Shown: positions 46,801 to 58,670 of the stretch, piece by piece
Layout: every line of letters starts with the position of its first letter
Position numbering within the stretch: the first letter of the stretch is position 1
Source: Smallanthus sonchifolius
Lineage: Eukaryota; Streptophyta; Magnoliopsida; Asterales; Asteraceae
NCBI GenBank assembly: GCA_023525975.1
Contig: CM042023.1
Span: 20,571,501 to 20,635,500, forward strand
Direction of reading: 5' to 3'
DNA length: 64,000 bases
Program-made: the position numbers and the translations under genes
Notes under the pieces: model-generated
The model's input: only the letters and a program-made list of their open reading frames with translations
What the model was told of the DNA's origin: nothing
Databases searched by the model: none

Positions 46801-47573
46801 GGGTCTGTTTGGTATGGGGTAATGTAATGGACGAGGGAATGGAATGGACGAGGGAATGGAATGAACGAGGTAATGCAATGGACAAAGGAATGAAATGGAC
46901 CATTCCATTGTCTTGTTTGGTTACCATGAGGGAATGGAATAAATCATTACTTTATGTTGTTTGGTAGGCTAGAAAAGACGAAGAAATAAAACCGATGGTG
47001 AGTGGCGGTGGTAGTGGTGGGTGGCGGTATTGGGTGGTGGTGGGTGACGGTGAGTGATGGCGGCGGCGGTGGGTGGGGGTGGCGGTGGTAGGAGGTGGTG
47101 GTGGTGGGCGGTGGTGGGAGGTGACGGTGGTGGTGGTGGGAGGTGACGGTGGTGGTGGTGGGAGGTGACGGTGGCGGTGGTGGGAGGTGGCGGTGGGAGG
47201 TGGTGGAGGTGGGTGGTGGCGGTGGTGTGGTTGTGGGTGGCGGTGGTGGTGGCGGCAAGAGATGGTGGTGGGCGGTGGAGGCGGCGATGGTGGTGGGTGG
47301 TGGAGGTGGCGATGGTGGTGGAGGTGGCGATGGTGGTGGGTGGTGGTTGGTGGTGGTGGTAGGAGAGTGTGGTGGTGATCAAGGGTGAAAGAGGGGATGG
47401 AATGAAAAAAAAAACAAGAGGGGTGGATGGAATGAATTTGAGGGATTTAGAGGGAATGACATTTCTTATGGAATGAGTGATTCCATTCCATCGTCCAACC
47501 AAACACCATTTTTTCATTCCCTCGTAATCGTCCATTCCATTCCACCTCCCATTACTACATACCAAACGCTACC
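46801..47573. mobile_element. Harbinger-type MITE containing a GGT-rich minisatellite
   Basis: Left GGGTCTGTTTGGTATGG; right, read inward, GGTAGCGTTTGGTATG. TAA flanks both sides (46798-46800, 47574-47576). Subterminal 'ggaatggaatgracgagg' text is as in 6115-6818. The centre (about 46990-47385) is 'ggtggtggcggtgg' repeats, which create long meaningless Gly/Val or His/Pro/Thr frames in every phase. Confidence 0.85.
46990..47385. repeat. GGTGG-type minisatellite
   Basis: Almost 400 bases of degenerate ggtggtgg/gaggtgacggtgg units, strongly G-rich on the plus strand. Unit length varies around 9-21 bases. Confidence 0.85.
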
Positions 47574-47724
47574 TAAGTGATGTTTCTACATCTATGGATG
47601 TCATAGTTACCATTAATTTCAAAAATTGAGGAATTGAACTCAAACCCAACAAGAACTTAATTCACACTTGATTAGTTCAACTTAATGAGTTTAATGGTTT
47701 CTAACAAGTTTTAATCGTCACTTA

Positions 47725-48033
47725 AAGTATGTGGTATACTCTCACTTGACACTCCCAATGGAGAGTAACTTTTCTGACACATGAGCGCCACGTAAGCTTG
47801 GTTGGTTGCTCACTTGGGTCTCACTTGGCAAGGAAAATACCCAAGTGAGTGAAATACCACATATTTGACTATGAGGGACCCACCCAACACCCACAATGGG
47901 GGACCCACCCAACACTCACAACTTTCCCTTTCTCCCGTGAAGCCACTCACGGATAGCCCCTCACCCCCGCCGCCATAGGAGGCGGTGTTCCATACCTCTT
48001 CACGCCGTGACCGTGAGGGTATACCTCATACCT
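47725..48033. mobile_element. Harbinger-type MITE with GTGGTATAC ends
   Basis: Left AAGTATGTGGTATACTCTCAC; right, read inward, AGGTATGAGGTATACCCTCAC. TTA flanks both sides (47722-47724, 48034-48036). It contains a tandem 'gggacccacccaacacycacaa' duplication near 47880-47930. Confidence 0.8.
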
Positions 48034-48499
48034 TTAGGATGATTCTAAATGCTTAGACATCATCAATTTCTTTGAATTTCACTACGTGGGTTAAAACCCA
48101 CCTAAAACTAAATAAAAAAAAATTAAGGTTGAGTAGATAGGAATGCTTACCAAATGGATTTATGATTATTTCAATCACTTAGATTTGATGGAAACAAACT
48201 TAATTGTTGATTTGAAGTTCCAATTTGTAATGGCAATGACTCTTCTCTCGTTCAGAATCACAACACCTCAATGTGCACACAAGATATTACTTGTTACGTT
48301 TATCTTTCTAAAAATGTGGCGCATCCTAGTATGAAGGTATATTGAACTGGAATGAATTATCATCACTGTAGTAATGAATATATATATATATATACACAAT
48401 GATACAATCAAAATATAAGGAAACAAATCTACAAATTATGAATGACAACTAGCACATAAAGCTATATATAATTATACAACAATCATGGAGAAAATCAAG
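48034..48499. other. Intergenic
   Basis: No supportable gene; a short TA microsatellite lies at about 48380-48395. Confidence 0.35.
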
Positions 48500-49420
48500 G
48501 ACTTGATTGATGCGGTTTCATTGATTTGATTGATTCGGCTTCATGGAGTTGACTGCTTCGGTTTCCTTAACATGCTCACGCAATATGGACGACCGGGAGA
48601 GAAGTCCAATCTTGGATAAAAGAAGATGGTAAAATTACATACATCCCCCTATTTTCAACCCTAATTACATATATACCTAACCCAAAACTTAAATTACATA
48701 TATCCCCCTCTTTTATAAAATTATCCTTTTAACGTTACAAGAAATATGACTATTCTTATTCCATCGATCCCAACCCTAACCTTTTGATTCCCGCTTCTGA
48801 TCGATTCCAACATCTAGCGTCGCTTCTGATCGATTTCATCATCCAGTTGGGTATATATGTATATAATGAAGGGGATATACGTAAATAAAATTTTGAGCTG
48901 TGTATATATGTAATTAATGAAGTTTTTAGGGGGATATATGTAATTGCCCCAAAGAAGATTAAATCGTGTATGAAGAAGCAGCTTGGTTAGGACATCAACA
49001 AGTTGATCATCTTCGAAAATATGAGAGATTCGTATGGAACCGTCATTCACCATCTCATGAACAAAATGAAAATATCATGCGAAAATGGAAAACGAGATTG
49101 GCGGAGTAGTGTGCGGCACTTAAGTTGTCACAATAAATGGCTGGAGTGACACGGGATTTGAAACCAAGTTCAGACATTAAGGAGATGCGCCATTACTTTA
49201 GTGATTATTGAGGTAACTGCATGGAATTCCACCTCCGTTGAGGAACGAGCTAGGTACTTTGTCGTTTAGAACTCCATGCAATAGGATTGGAACCAAGATA
49301 AACTATGTAACCAATAGTACTTCGATAATCCCAAGAAGCTTTTGTGGCAATCGCGGATATCGCAATCTACTTCTTTCGCAACTTAGCAATCTCATCTTTG
49401 GTCATCACCTTAGTTTGCTA
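48500..49420 (-). pseudogene. Ty1/copia RNase H fossil
   Basis: The minus strand in broken frames reads RSSTEVEFHAV (the SSTEAEF/Y signature), MVNDGSIRISHI, DDQLVDVLTKLLLHTRFNLL and a downstream SRSSILREHVKE, all typical of the copia RNase H C-terminus. It is interrupted at 48628-48950 by a MITE and carries several stops. Confidence 0.8.
48628..48950. mobile_element. Mutator-type MITE, 'acatatatcccc' family (copy 3)
   Basis: Left GGTAAAATTACATACATCCCCC; right, read inward, GGGGCAATTACATATATCCCCC. The perfect 9-base duplication AAAGAAGAT (48619-48627, 48951-48959) falls inside the copia fossil, so it inserted after the copia element. Confidence 0.88.
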
Positions 49421-51580
49421 CTCAACATAACAAGTGTTTCTTTGAAGTCGTCCCTCGTTAATTATAATTTTTGTCTTAAAAACTTTTTTAGGCTAAAATA
49501 TGAAACTAAGTGATGTACTTTATTTGTACAAGTATAAGTTTGCATTTCTATAACATTTGAAGTTTTATTAATTTATCAAGCTTGATTACATCAAATTATA
49601 AGCATGTAATGCATAAGCAAGTCATAAGTTTATCATATATGGAACCTTTAGTTATTGTGAAAACCCAGAAACTCAATCTGGACCACATATTAATATTATT
49701 TGATTTCTGATTTATTTATATCCTTGAGGGTTATTATAGTAAATTTACATTAACCCTATATATATTCTTTTTCTTTCTCCATTACAATAACAAAAAAAAC
49801 CCTAAATTGTCTCTCTCTCTCTCTCCATTACTTAGATCTTAGATCTGTAACTAAGAACTCAACAAAAATCGTCGCCATCACCTCCAAGAAATCAAGAAAA
49901 TTGGACACTTGTAGATGGTGGTGGTATATGGGTTTTACTTCTTTCGATGGTGACCTGGACGGCCCAGAGGAAGCCGGCTTCCACGCCGAGTACTGTGATG
50001 GCTATGATGGCGAAGATTTATTAGTTTCCTAGGCTACGATGGTGGTGGTATATGGGTTTTGTTCTTCTCCTGCTTCTAAGAAGAGGTGGATGGGTTTTGT
50101 TCTTCTCCTGCTTCTACGATGGTGGTGGTATATGGGTTTTGACCTTCATGATTTGAAAAGGTAACCATCAAGCCAATCTATTCAATATTATTTTATTATC
50201 ATAAAATTCTAATAATCAGTAAAGTTTCCCGAAGGTAATGAACTTTTGTTTTTTTAATGTAATTTTCTTTTTTTTTGTTCCAAAGAATTTTTGTTCCACG
50301 TCTGTTGAATTATTGGATGGGGGTGAAATAATCTTTTTTTAAAACACCTCATAAGTCATAATGTGTTATTATTATTTTTAGTGTAAAAAAACTGGTGCAG
50401 ATTTAGAAACATGATGCAGATTGAAATGGAAATAAAAAATGGGACTTTGATTTTGTGAGGTTTTGAAAATGTATGGGTTTTACACATGTGTATTTGATTT
50501 TTACACACGTTTGTTTGATTTTTACACATATGTAAACTGGGTGTTCTTAGCCCTGAACTGGGTATTTTTCCGTATTGAATCGTTTATGCTTCTATGTAAT
50601 TTTCACACAGCAGGAGACTGGCATCGGGGTAGGGGTTTTGTTTGTGTTTTGATTTTGGTTTTCATTTCAGATTTGGAAAACCCAGATTTATATTGACTCT
50701 TGTGCATTTTTGGGTTACTACACATGTGTAAACTGAATATACGCTTGTGTAAACGTGGTTAAATGTTCTTTTTTTAACCCATATTTGAATTGACTCCTGT
50801 GTAAACCTGGAAAACCCAGATTTGAATTGACTCTTGTGCATTTTTGGGTTACTACACATGTGTAAACTTTAATGAACATGAATTTAAGAATGTAATAAAT
50901 TAACATAAATGTTTTTTTTGCAGCTCTGCTACGAACAAGTTGATTTCAAAGGATCACACTTCTCTTCAAGTCAATGTTTGTTATTTAGATGCATTTCTTT
51001 TATTTTTTTTTAACTGACATTTGATTATGAGTTCCACCTCCTTTTGTATATGGTTTTACACATATGTATTTGATTCATTACACATGTGTAAACAGATTTT
51101 ACACATATGTAAAAAGTTTTTATTCATGTGTTTTATATGTGTATATAAACTGTTGTAATATTTTGTAGAGGAGAGATAGAGGAAATACATTCATTATTTT
51201 GTAAAAAGAAAAATATGAAATTACCTTTTTACCCCTCTCTTTAATCTAAGCCAAAAGTTTTTTTATTAAATATATTAAAAATACATAATTAATTACAACC
51301 ACATATTAAAGTATTAACAAATGAATGTGTGACCTACGTTGAATTTAAGTGTTTTCACAACAACTCAAGGTTTACAACCGATACAATCCCTATCATATAT
51401 TTCACATAGCATTTTAATATGTAAGTTCAAAATTTTGAGAGAAAGAAAATGTTCTTGTGAACTTGTTTTGTTTAGTAATGGAGACTCGTTTGATGTCGAT
51501 TTTCTTCACATTTTTATTTTTATATCAAGTGTTGGATTTGCTTTATGGTTTACCCTTTTACCTTGTTTGATGATGAATTT
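49421..51580. other. Possible former transcribed region with repeats
   Basis: Around 49660-49920 the layout looks promoter- or LTR-like ('ccctatatatattc', then a (ct)n run and 'ccatcacctcc'), but no protein is recognisable. 'gatggtggtggtatatgggtttt' occurs three times (about 49914, 50038, 50117). A 60-base segment ('cccagattt...gactcttgtgcatttttgggtt') is repeated at about 50681 and 50811. Seven TACACATRTGTA sites lie between 50481 and 51111. Confidence 0.5.
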
Positions 51581-51581
51581 A

Positions 51582-52669
51582 GAGTAAACTTCTGTTTTGG
51601 CCCCTATGGTTTAGGCACTTTAACCATTTTGGTCCAAAAAAGAATCTTTTATCAAATCAGGACCTGTGGTTTGCAATTTATAACTATATTAGCCCCTGGG
51701 GCAAACGCCGTTCAAAACCTCCGTTAACTCAATTAAAACCCTAACTAATGCCCCATAACCATTTCTTCATCTTCCCCAACCTGTAATCTCTCGTAACCTT
51801 CCATTTCCATCCCCTCATATCGCAAAATACATAAATACTCCCATCTGAGCTTGATCTTTTATTCAAAAACGAAAAAATCAAGCCCTAAATCCAAGAAATT
51901 TCAAAAGAAAAAACAAAATTGCTTCAAAAGTCTTGATCTGATTCGTACCAATTCATAACAATTTCGATGAAGCATCAAAATCTGATTAATTACAATCAGA
52001 TCTATTTTCATTTGAATTTGCAAACGAGTTAAGATCTACGTGTTAGGGGAACATCTGATCAAGGACGGCGACTAGTGCCATCGCAACCATTGGATCAATT
52101 TATGGATGTACAAACAGACGAAATACACCGCCGCTTGTCATCGTAAACACCACAACATCTCTGCGTGTACGATCCTTCGATCTCGTAAATCACCTTCTTC
52201 GTTTTGGATCCTGCAATTGTAACGCTCACGTGAGCCAACGACTTCGTGTTGGGGAGATTCACGTGTTTCATCACCGTGAATCGAGGATTCACCGCCGTTT
52301 CACCGTCATACACCGGTTAATTTTCCATACGGTGAGTACAAGAGGACTATGTAATGCAGTGGAGAGCGGTGGCTAACTGTGGGGAATAACAACATTAGGG
52401 TATACCTTTGTCATGGCTCTGTGTCTTGTTCACATAGAGAATTGAAGGATTTTATTGAGGTTGCATATGGATAGAAGGATTTTATTGAGGTTGCAGGTGC
52501 ATTAGTTAGGGTTTTAATTGAGTTAACGGAGGTTTTGAACGTTGTTTGCCCCAGGGGCTAATATAGTTATAAATTGTAAACCACAGGTCCTGATTTAATA
52601 AAAGATTATTTTTTAGACCAAAATGGTTAAAGTGCCTAAACCACATGGGCCAAAACAGAAGTTTACTCT
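51582..52669. mobile_element. Pack-MULE-like element with captured gene DNA
   Basis: Inverted arms of about 170 bases (51582-51753 and 52499-52669) start GAGTAAACTTCTGTTTTGG on both sides. The 745-base interior is unrelated to the arms and carries a LURP-one-related coding piece. A clear 9-base target duplication was not found, but the ends match the proven Mutator-type element at 33394-33958. Confidence 0.75.
52092..52330 (-). pseudogene. LURP-one-related (LOR) gene fragment captured by the MULE
   Basis: The minus-strand frame reads NPRFTVMKHVNLPNTKSLAHV and then VIYEIEGSYTQRCCGVYDDKRR. This matches the middle of plant LURP-one-related proteins (DUF567, tubby-like fold), where the motif is close to YEIEGSYxxRSCxVYDxxRR. 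Only about 70 residues of a protein normally near 200 long are present and the frame ends soon after, so it is a fragment. Confidence 0.7.
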
Positions 52670-52689
52670 TTTTTAATCCTACATGTTCT

Positions 52690-54230
52690 TATTTCTCCCG
52701 ATACGTTTTTCGTAAAGTTACAGTTTCACCTCTATAATATACATATTTTTTCATTAAATTTTTACTATTTTAGTTTTCCGTAATAAATTTCGTTCGTCAG
52801 ATTAAAAAAAAGTTAATATGCGATTGTGTTTCATTTTTTTCTTGACATTCCGATATTTTTTCTGAATCGGAGTTATATTTAAAATCGAGTATATCTTTAT
52901 ATTGTAAGCTATAGCGAGTACCGATACCGTGACGAACCGAACTACTTATGTGTATCGGTTTTATCGGAATCGGTATCAATATTATTTTTTTTGGGTTTTC
53001 AATTGATGTAAAGCACAACTTTATTTCTTGGGTTATGAAATAAACTTTTTTATTATAAACTATATTACCAAGTACCGGTATCGTAACGAATTGAACCGAC
53101 ACCGCCATAACAATATTCGTGCCGGTACTACTTTTTATGGTTTTGTCGCAACTTTATGCTTGTAACTTTTATTTATATTGTTGTAACTGCTAACCGTACC
53201 GAAGCGGTATCGTACCGCAACGTAACTTTGTTAGTTGCAACTTTATTAGTTGCAACTTTATCTTTGTAACTTTTATTTATACTAATGTAACATTACTTTA
53301 TAATTTTACCATATACCGAGTTTGTGCGGGTAACTAGGTTTACTAATGACCGTAAAACCAATACCGACTGAATCCCACCTGCATAAAGCGAGGGGTGGTT
53401 TTTTTTTAGATATTTTTCTGCTGCCCGTACTAAAGCGGTCTGTAGCACAATGTAACTTTGTAAGTCACCACTTTAAGTTTGTAAGTTTATTTATACTATT
53501 TTAAACATTACTTTATATATTGATCATATACCGACTTTCTGCCAGAGTAAGTAGTCCACCAATGGCCGTACCAGTACTGTAACGACAAACCGATATCGAC
53601 AGAATTTCCACCACGTGGCGCGAGGAAACCCACTGGTTATTAACCCGATACTAAAAGAAAAGGGGATGTACAGTGTTTCAAGCAATTTCCTATAATATTT
53701 TATTTAATGAAGATTTCAAATTTGATAGTGTTTCCTTTAATATTTTTCTTTTACTCGTCAACGATTTTTTGTTTTTTCTTTTTAATTTTCGTTGTAAGCT
53801 TTTTTTTTTAAATTTATGTTTTAACGCCTTTTACTATACATAATATATGTTTTTAACCCGTTTCATTTCCTAATAATTTTGTTTTTCTATAATAACTTTT
53901 GTTCGTTAATTTTTTAAAAAATTGAATATGTGGCTGATTTTAGTTTTTATTTCTTAATGTTTCGGTATAATTTTTTTTTAAAACGGAGCTGTGTTCAGAA
54001 TCGAGTATATTTTTTTGGTATCGTACATTATAGTTAGCGATGTAACCGCTGCGTTGCCGCGACAAACCCAAAAGCTTATGAGCGGAAAACGTCGTTGACG
54101 GTGTTTTTGTATAATCGTATCCGGTATCGGTGTTCGCTTTTATTGTTTTCCACGAGTTAAAACAATAACTACCAAACTTTTACCACGTATTACAAATAAA
54201 AAATGACTGCGCTCCCCCGCGAAGCGCGGG
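52690..54230. repeat. Dispersed AT-rich repeat (same family as 18240-19570)
   Basis: Shares 'aataacttttgttcgttaa', 'cggtataattttttttt(t)aaaacgg' and many 'accggtaccg/gtatcgtaacg' words with 18240-19570. It ends in a GC-rich 'cgcgaagcgcggggtaaaaa' near 54212-54236. Direct internal repeats 'ttagttgcaactttat' occur near 53230-53250. Non-coding. Confidence 0.5.
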
Positions 54231-56000
54231 GTAAAAATACCAGTTATTATCAAAAGTACACGAGTCATCTTCCGGAATATACTCTGAAACGACAACAAAG
54301 AAGGAATTGGAAAGGGTTTTGCATATTCGCAAGAACTAATTGGCTTCTGTTCAGTGTCCAAATTTATGAGACCTGGTAAGTTGCTTGCAAAACTGTAATC
54401 CTGGTTGGGAAATTTATACCGGATCCGTGTTGATATTTTGAAATTTTATGGGAAAATTGAATGCTGTCTGTAGAAATGGCTGCCTTTTCCCGTTCTTTTG
54501 AACAATGGATCTTTTAAAAGTTGTAAAATCTCGAAAGTTCGTGTTGTGCACACCAGGTGTTCGACGAAATGCCAAATTCTGTCTTGTTCATTTTATAGCT
54601 CATTCTACTGTTCACATTCATTTCCCTCAGTAGGTTCTTAATCTCAAAATAGGTTATTATGCATTAGGTCAGTGATTAACAAAAATGGAAATAAAGAAAA
54701 CCATTTAATGAAAAGTGAGCCCGGTTTTTTGAGAAGGGGATTTAAGCTCAGATTGCAGCCAAGGTTAAGATTACTGTCTTCAAGATTGAAAAGGGTATCA
54801 ATCCGGTCATTGTTAAATGACCTTCGAGCTTATCTGCGCAAAATATTAAAAAAGTTACTCTACCGGCTTCTGTTTCTGTTGTATTAGGGTTGTGTTATTT
54901 GTTCTTGAAGTTGACAGCAATGCCAACTCCTAAAATTGTTCAGTACTCGGACTTGATAACGAGCCTTCAGAGTGGGTCGGTAATGAAGGTTTTGTTTGAG
55001 GAGAGATCACAAAGAATATACTACAATACGGGCTCATTTGGTATAGAAAAAGCTCAAAGTTCAGAAAATAATAAAGCGGGAATCAACAATGATGACGAAA
55101 ATTTGGTTGAGTCGTTGAGAATAATATTGTGAGGGGTGATAATAATGTGCAGAGTAATCAGATTACGAGTTTGAATGTGTTGAGGAAGTTTACAAGAACA
55201 AAAACATTGATGCCTGAATGGCAGTACTCTACAAGAAAGATTGATCATGATGAAAGCTATCTTCTTGGTTTAATGAGAGAGAAGGGGATTACATATAGTT
55301 CATCTCCACAATCAGTTTTAATGTTAATGAGAAATGCACTAATTACTATTCTATCACTTTGGATTCCCTTAACTCCGTTGATGTGGCTTCTTTACCGCCA
55401 GCTTTCTGCTGCTAATAGCCCAGCAAAGAAACGGCAGCCTAGCAATCAAATAGTTAATTTTGAAGATGTAGAGGATGTTGATACTGCAAAAGTAGAGCTT
55501 ATGGAGGTATGCAACTTTCTTTGTGTATTTTGTATTGTTTTATGTTATTGTTTTGGTATAGTTTGTTAGATATAAATAGCTTATAATACAGTGACAAGAT
55601 GTTCTAAGTTCTAACGTAAAATAACGATACTTAGTACTTACTCATAAGTAAAGGCATATATTCCAAGTGATTTGAAGCTTAATGTCGAATAACGTTTTTA
55701 TTAGTAAATAGTAACTATTTTATACGCTGAAAATGCATTTATCAGAAAGTTAGAATTTTGATTATCTTGACATTCTTACCATAATTTGCCCATCTCCCTA
55801 AACTTAAATTACCAGACTTGGACAATAATGAGTATAATTACCAAAGTGGACCAATAGGCAAAATATGTTGTTTTTCTATGATATTAGCCTGTCTTAAAAT
55901 TCCAATGTTGAGGATATTTTTATCACTAATAAAGTATTAAAGTCTAATGAAGATGTAAACATCCATCCATCTTAAATGACCGAAACATGAAACACTGCGG

Positions 56001-56196
56001 TGATAAGAGAGAAAGACGAATAGAAGAAGAATTCAACCAAATCAAGCGTAATCTCCATTAACGACTTAAACGTCCTAATAACAGATGATTAGTTACAAAC
56101 ATGGAGTAATTACAATCAAGTCCCTGAACTAAGGGATATTACAAAAATGACTATTCTTTATTACAATTAAGCCCCTGAACTATTAATTTCGTAACA
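56001..56196 (-). repeat. 3' LTR of the gypsy element
   Basis: 196 bases, near-identical to 58671-58865; preceded (on the minus strand) by a polypurine tract GGGGGAGATT. Confidence 0.92.
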
Positions 56197-56230
56197 AATC
56201 TCCCCCGTTAACAACATTCTTGACCTCAAG

Positions 56231-56502
56231 AAGGAAATCTCAACTGGAATGCTGTTAAATCTTCCCAAGTAGCCTCTAAAACTGGCAAGGAATGCCAGTG
56301 AACCAAAACACGAGTGGTAGCTCTATTGCCCTTTCGAACCAATTGTCTATCGAAGATTGCCCCGAAAAAGAAGGAAATCTCAACTGGAATGCTGTTAAAT
56401 CCTCCCAAGTAGCCTCTAAAACTGGCAAGGAATGCCAGTGAACCAAAACACGAGTGGTAGCTCTATTGCCCTTTCGAACCAATTGTCTATCCAAGATTGC
56501 CC
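56231..56502 (-). repeat. 140-base tandem duplication in the gypsy chromodomain region
   Basis: The block starting 'aaggaaatctcaactggaatg' at 56231 is repeated at 56371 with few changes (the second copy runs about 132 bases). It duplicates the chromodomain-like text VLVHWHSLP...EATWEDL on the minus strand. Confidence 0.9.
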
Positions 56503-56668
56503 GAGGCTGCAATGGAAATCGAGGAGCTTTTGGTAGAGGCGTGACAGACACAGGAGGTCCTGGAGCTGCTTTGAGCAAGGATACATGGAATACCGGATGA
56601 ATGGAAGAAGGAGGTAAATCCAGCCGGTAAGCTACGAACCCAATCTTCTCAATGATCCAGCCGGTAAG

Positions 56669-57691
56669 CTATGGACCATAGTAAGTAGGAGCTAATTTTG
56701 TACAGTGACGTTTCTTTAAGGAATATTGGACATATGGCTGTAACGTAACATACACCCAAGTGCCAACAAGAAATTGCCTTTCAGACCTCTTTCTGTCAGC
56801 AAATTGTTTCATTCTATTTTTAGCCTTAGCTAAATTTGCTTTAAGGGCAGTGATTTTAAGCTCCCTCCGTTGAAACCATTCCTCAATAGTAGAATAGTGA
56901 GTGGTATTATACCACCATTCAGCAAGAGTAAGCCTACTAGTTTTAACCTTTGGAACATGGGAACTTTCTGTTGAGCTAGCAGCCTGTAAACTAAACAATT
57001 GAGCATGTGATATGTGAGTAGGGTTTGATAACAAATTATAAGCTTCTTCACCAGAACATAAACTGACCCCACTGTCCTTTGCTCCTTTTAATGCAAAAGT
57101 CAAATCATTGACCTTGAATTTCATTGTAAGATCTTTGAAATTCCAAGTGATATCATCTAAACTTTGGAGCCACTGTATACCCAACACCATATCATAATTG
57201 GATAATGGAATAACTAACATATTTGCCTTAAACCAAGTACCCTGCATAATCCATTGCAAATTTTCACAACTTTTATTGCAAGTAATCAAATTACCATCTG
57301 CTATAGTTATCTTAACAGCAGGAATGGCCTTAGTAGGGCACTGCATCTTATGAACAATTCTTTCATCTAAGAAGTTGTGTGTGGACCCAGAGTCAATGAG
57401 AATGTGTAGGGTTTTTGTACCAATTGCCCCTGTAACCTTCATATTAGAGTAAGATGAAACTCTCATTATGGCATTTAGAGAAATCTGCGGGTCTAAACCT
57501 GCACTGCCTATTTCTGTTAGAGATTCCTCATTTTGATTATCTTCTCCATCCTCCCATACTTCAATAGAAAAGAATTGCTTATTCTTGCACTTATGTGTGG
57601 GAGAAAATTTTTCATTACAACTAAAACACTCTCCCTTAGCCCTCTTTTCTTCAATTTCTTTTGGTGACAGTTTTCTTATGGGTCCAGCCAT
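56669..57691 (-). pseudogene. gypsy zinc knuckle, protease and integrase tail in one open frame
   Basis: A 340-residue frame. Residues 20-36 form the zinc knuckle CFSCNEKFSPTHKC. Residues about 95-115 carry the protease active site IDSGSTHNF, followed by MVLGIQWL. Near residue 248 the text jumps to LAEWWYNTTHYS, which belongs to the integrase C-terminus, with AKNRMKQFADRKRSER and VGTWVYVTLQPY after it. RT and RNase H are therefore deleted, yet the frame stays open. Not a complete polyprotein and not expected to act alone. Confidence 0.88.
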
Positions 57692-57975
57692 AATAGGTGG
57701 CGCAAAGTTGTACCCTTAATAAAGAAGTCTGCAGCCTTACTATTGGTACTAACAGGACTAGGCTTATAGGACTGATTCCATCCGTTACTGCATAACATGT
57801 TTATATTTTCATCTTGGATTCTAGCTAACATGTAAGCCTCAGGTAAATTTGTTGGTCTTAACAGTCTAAGAGGGTACCCAATTTCAGGTTTAACGGCTCT
57901 TAAAAACAGGCTTACAGCATATTCATCACAAATTGAGACCTTAGTCAAAGCTAGATCAAATTCTTGACATAGAGT

Positions 57976-58614
57976 TTATAGTGAACCTGTTTGTCTCAAT
58001 GCAGCAAGAGCTCCCATAGCTTCTTGACCAATCACTATAGCAAATCTTGTGGATATAAATCCTTTATACTCCTGCCAAGTCATACCTTCAATAGAACCTT
58101 CTCTTGATTGAACAAATGATTGATGCCAAAGTAATGCCATATCCTCCAAGTGTACAATAGCGTACTTCACTTTGATCTGTTCAGGAGTGTCATCAATAGA
58201 AAAGAAATGTTCAACTCTGCACAACCATCCTTCTACATTGATTCCATTAAACTTTGGAAATTCCATTTTTGTGAGTCGAGTGTTATTCCCATTCAACCAA
58301 TTGGTTCTTGATTCTGATCCTCCACTATTGTTGTTGCCGAATCTATTAGGTTGAGTAGGTCGTAAATTGCTCAGTAATTGCAAGGTCTTGAGTATCTCTG
58401 TCATCTGAACAGAATTCTCGGCCAATTGATTCTTCACTGCTTCCAATTCGGTAGAATTCTTTGTAGTTGCTGATTTAATAGCTTCAAGCTCTGTCAAATT
58501 CAAACCAGTTGCTGCTTCTAATCGTAGTAATGTCGATTCATGCTCATTTACATGTTGTTCTAGGGTTGCATCTCTTGTCGCCATTGTTGCGCCGGTGAAA
58601 TTGCCAATTTCCAA
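57976..58614 (-). pseudogene. gypsy gag, N-terminal part
   Basis: A 212-residue frame with a coiled-coil-like start rich in Thr/Glu/Lys (about 20-90) and the retrotransposon gag core (TKMEFPKFNG, WLCRVEHFF, ALLWHQSF, TWQEYKGF). It ends in a premature stop near LRQTGSL. The gag continues in another frame at 57676-57948 (FLRAVKPEI, YMLARIQDENI). Confidence 0.85.
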
Positions 58615-58670
58615 TGAATTGTAAGATCAATCAAGAGCGTCCGAGAGAATCAAACAGCTCTGATACTACT

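Noticed and set aside
46947..47565. Long Pro/His/Thr-rich or Gly/Val-rich proteins in several frames
   Set aside because: All come from the GGT-type minisatellite inside the MITE at 46801-47573.
50463..50906. Small Tyr/Phe/Val-rich frames on both strands
   Set aside because: Built from the repeated TACACATGTGTA text; not protein-like.
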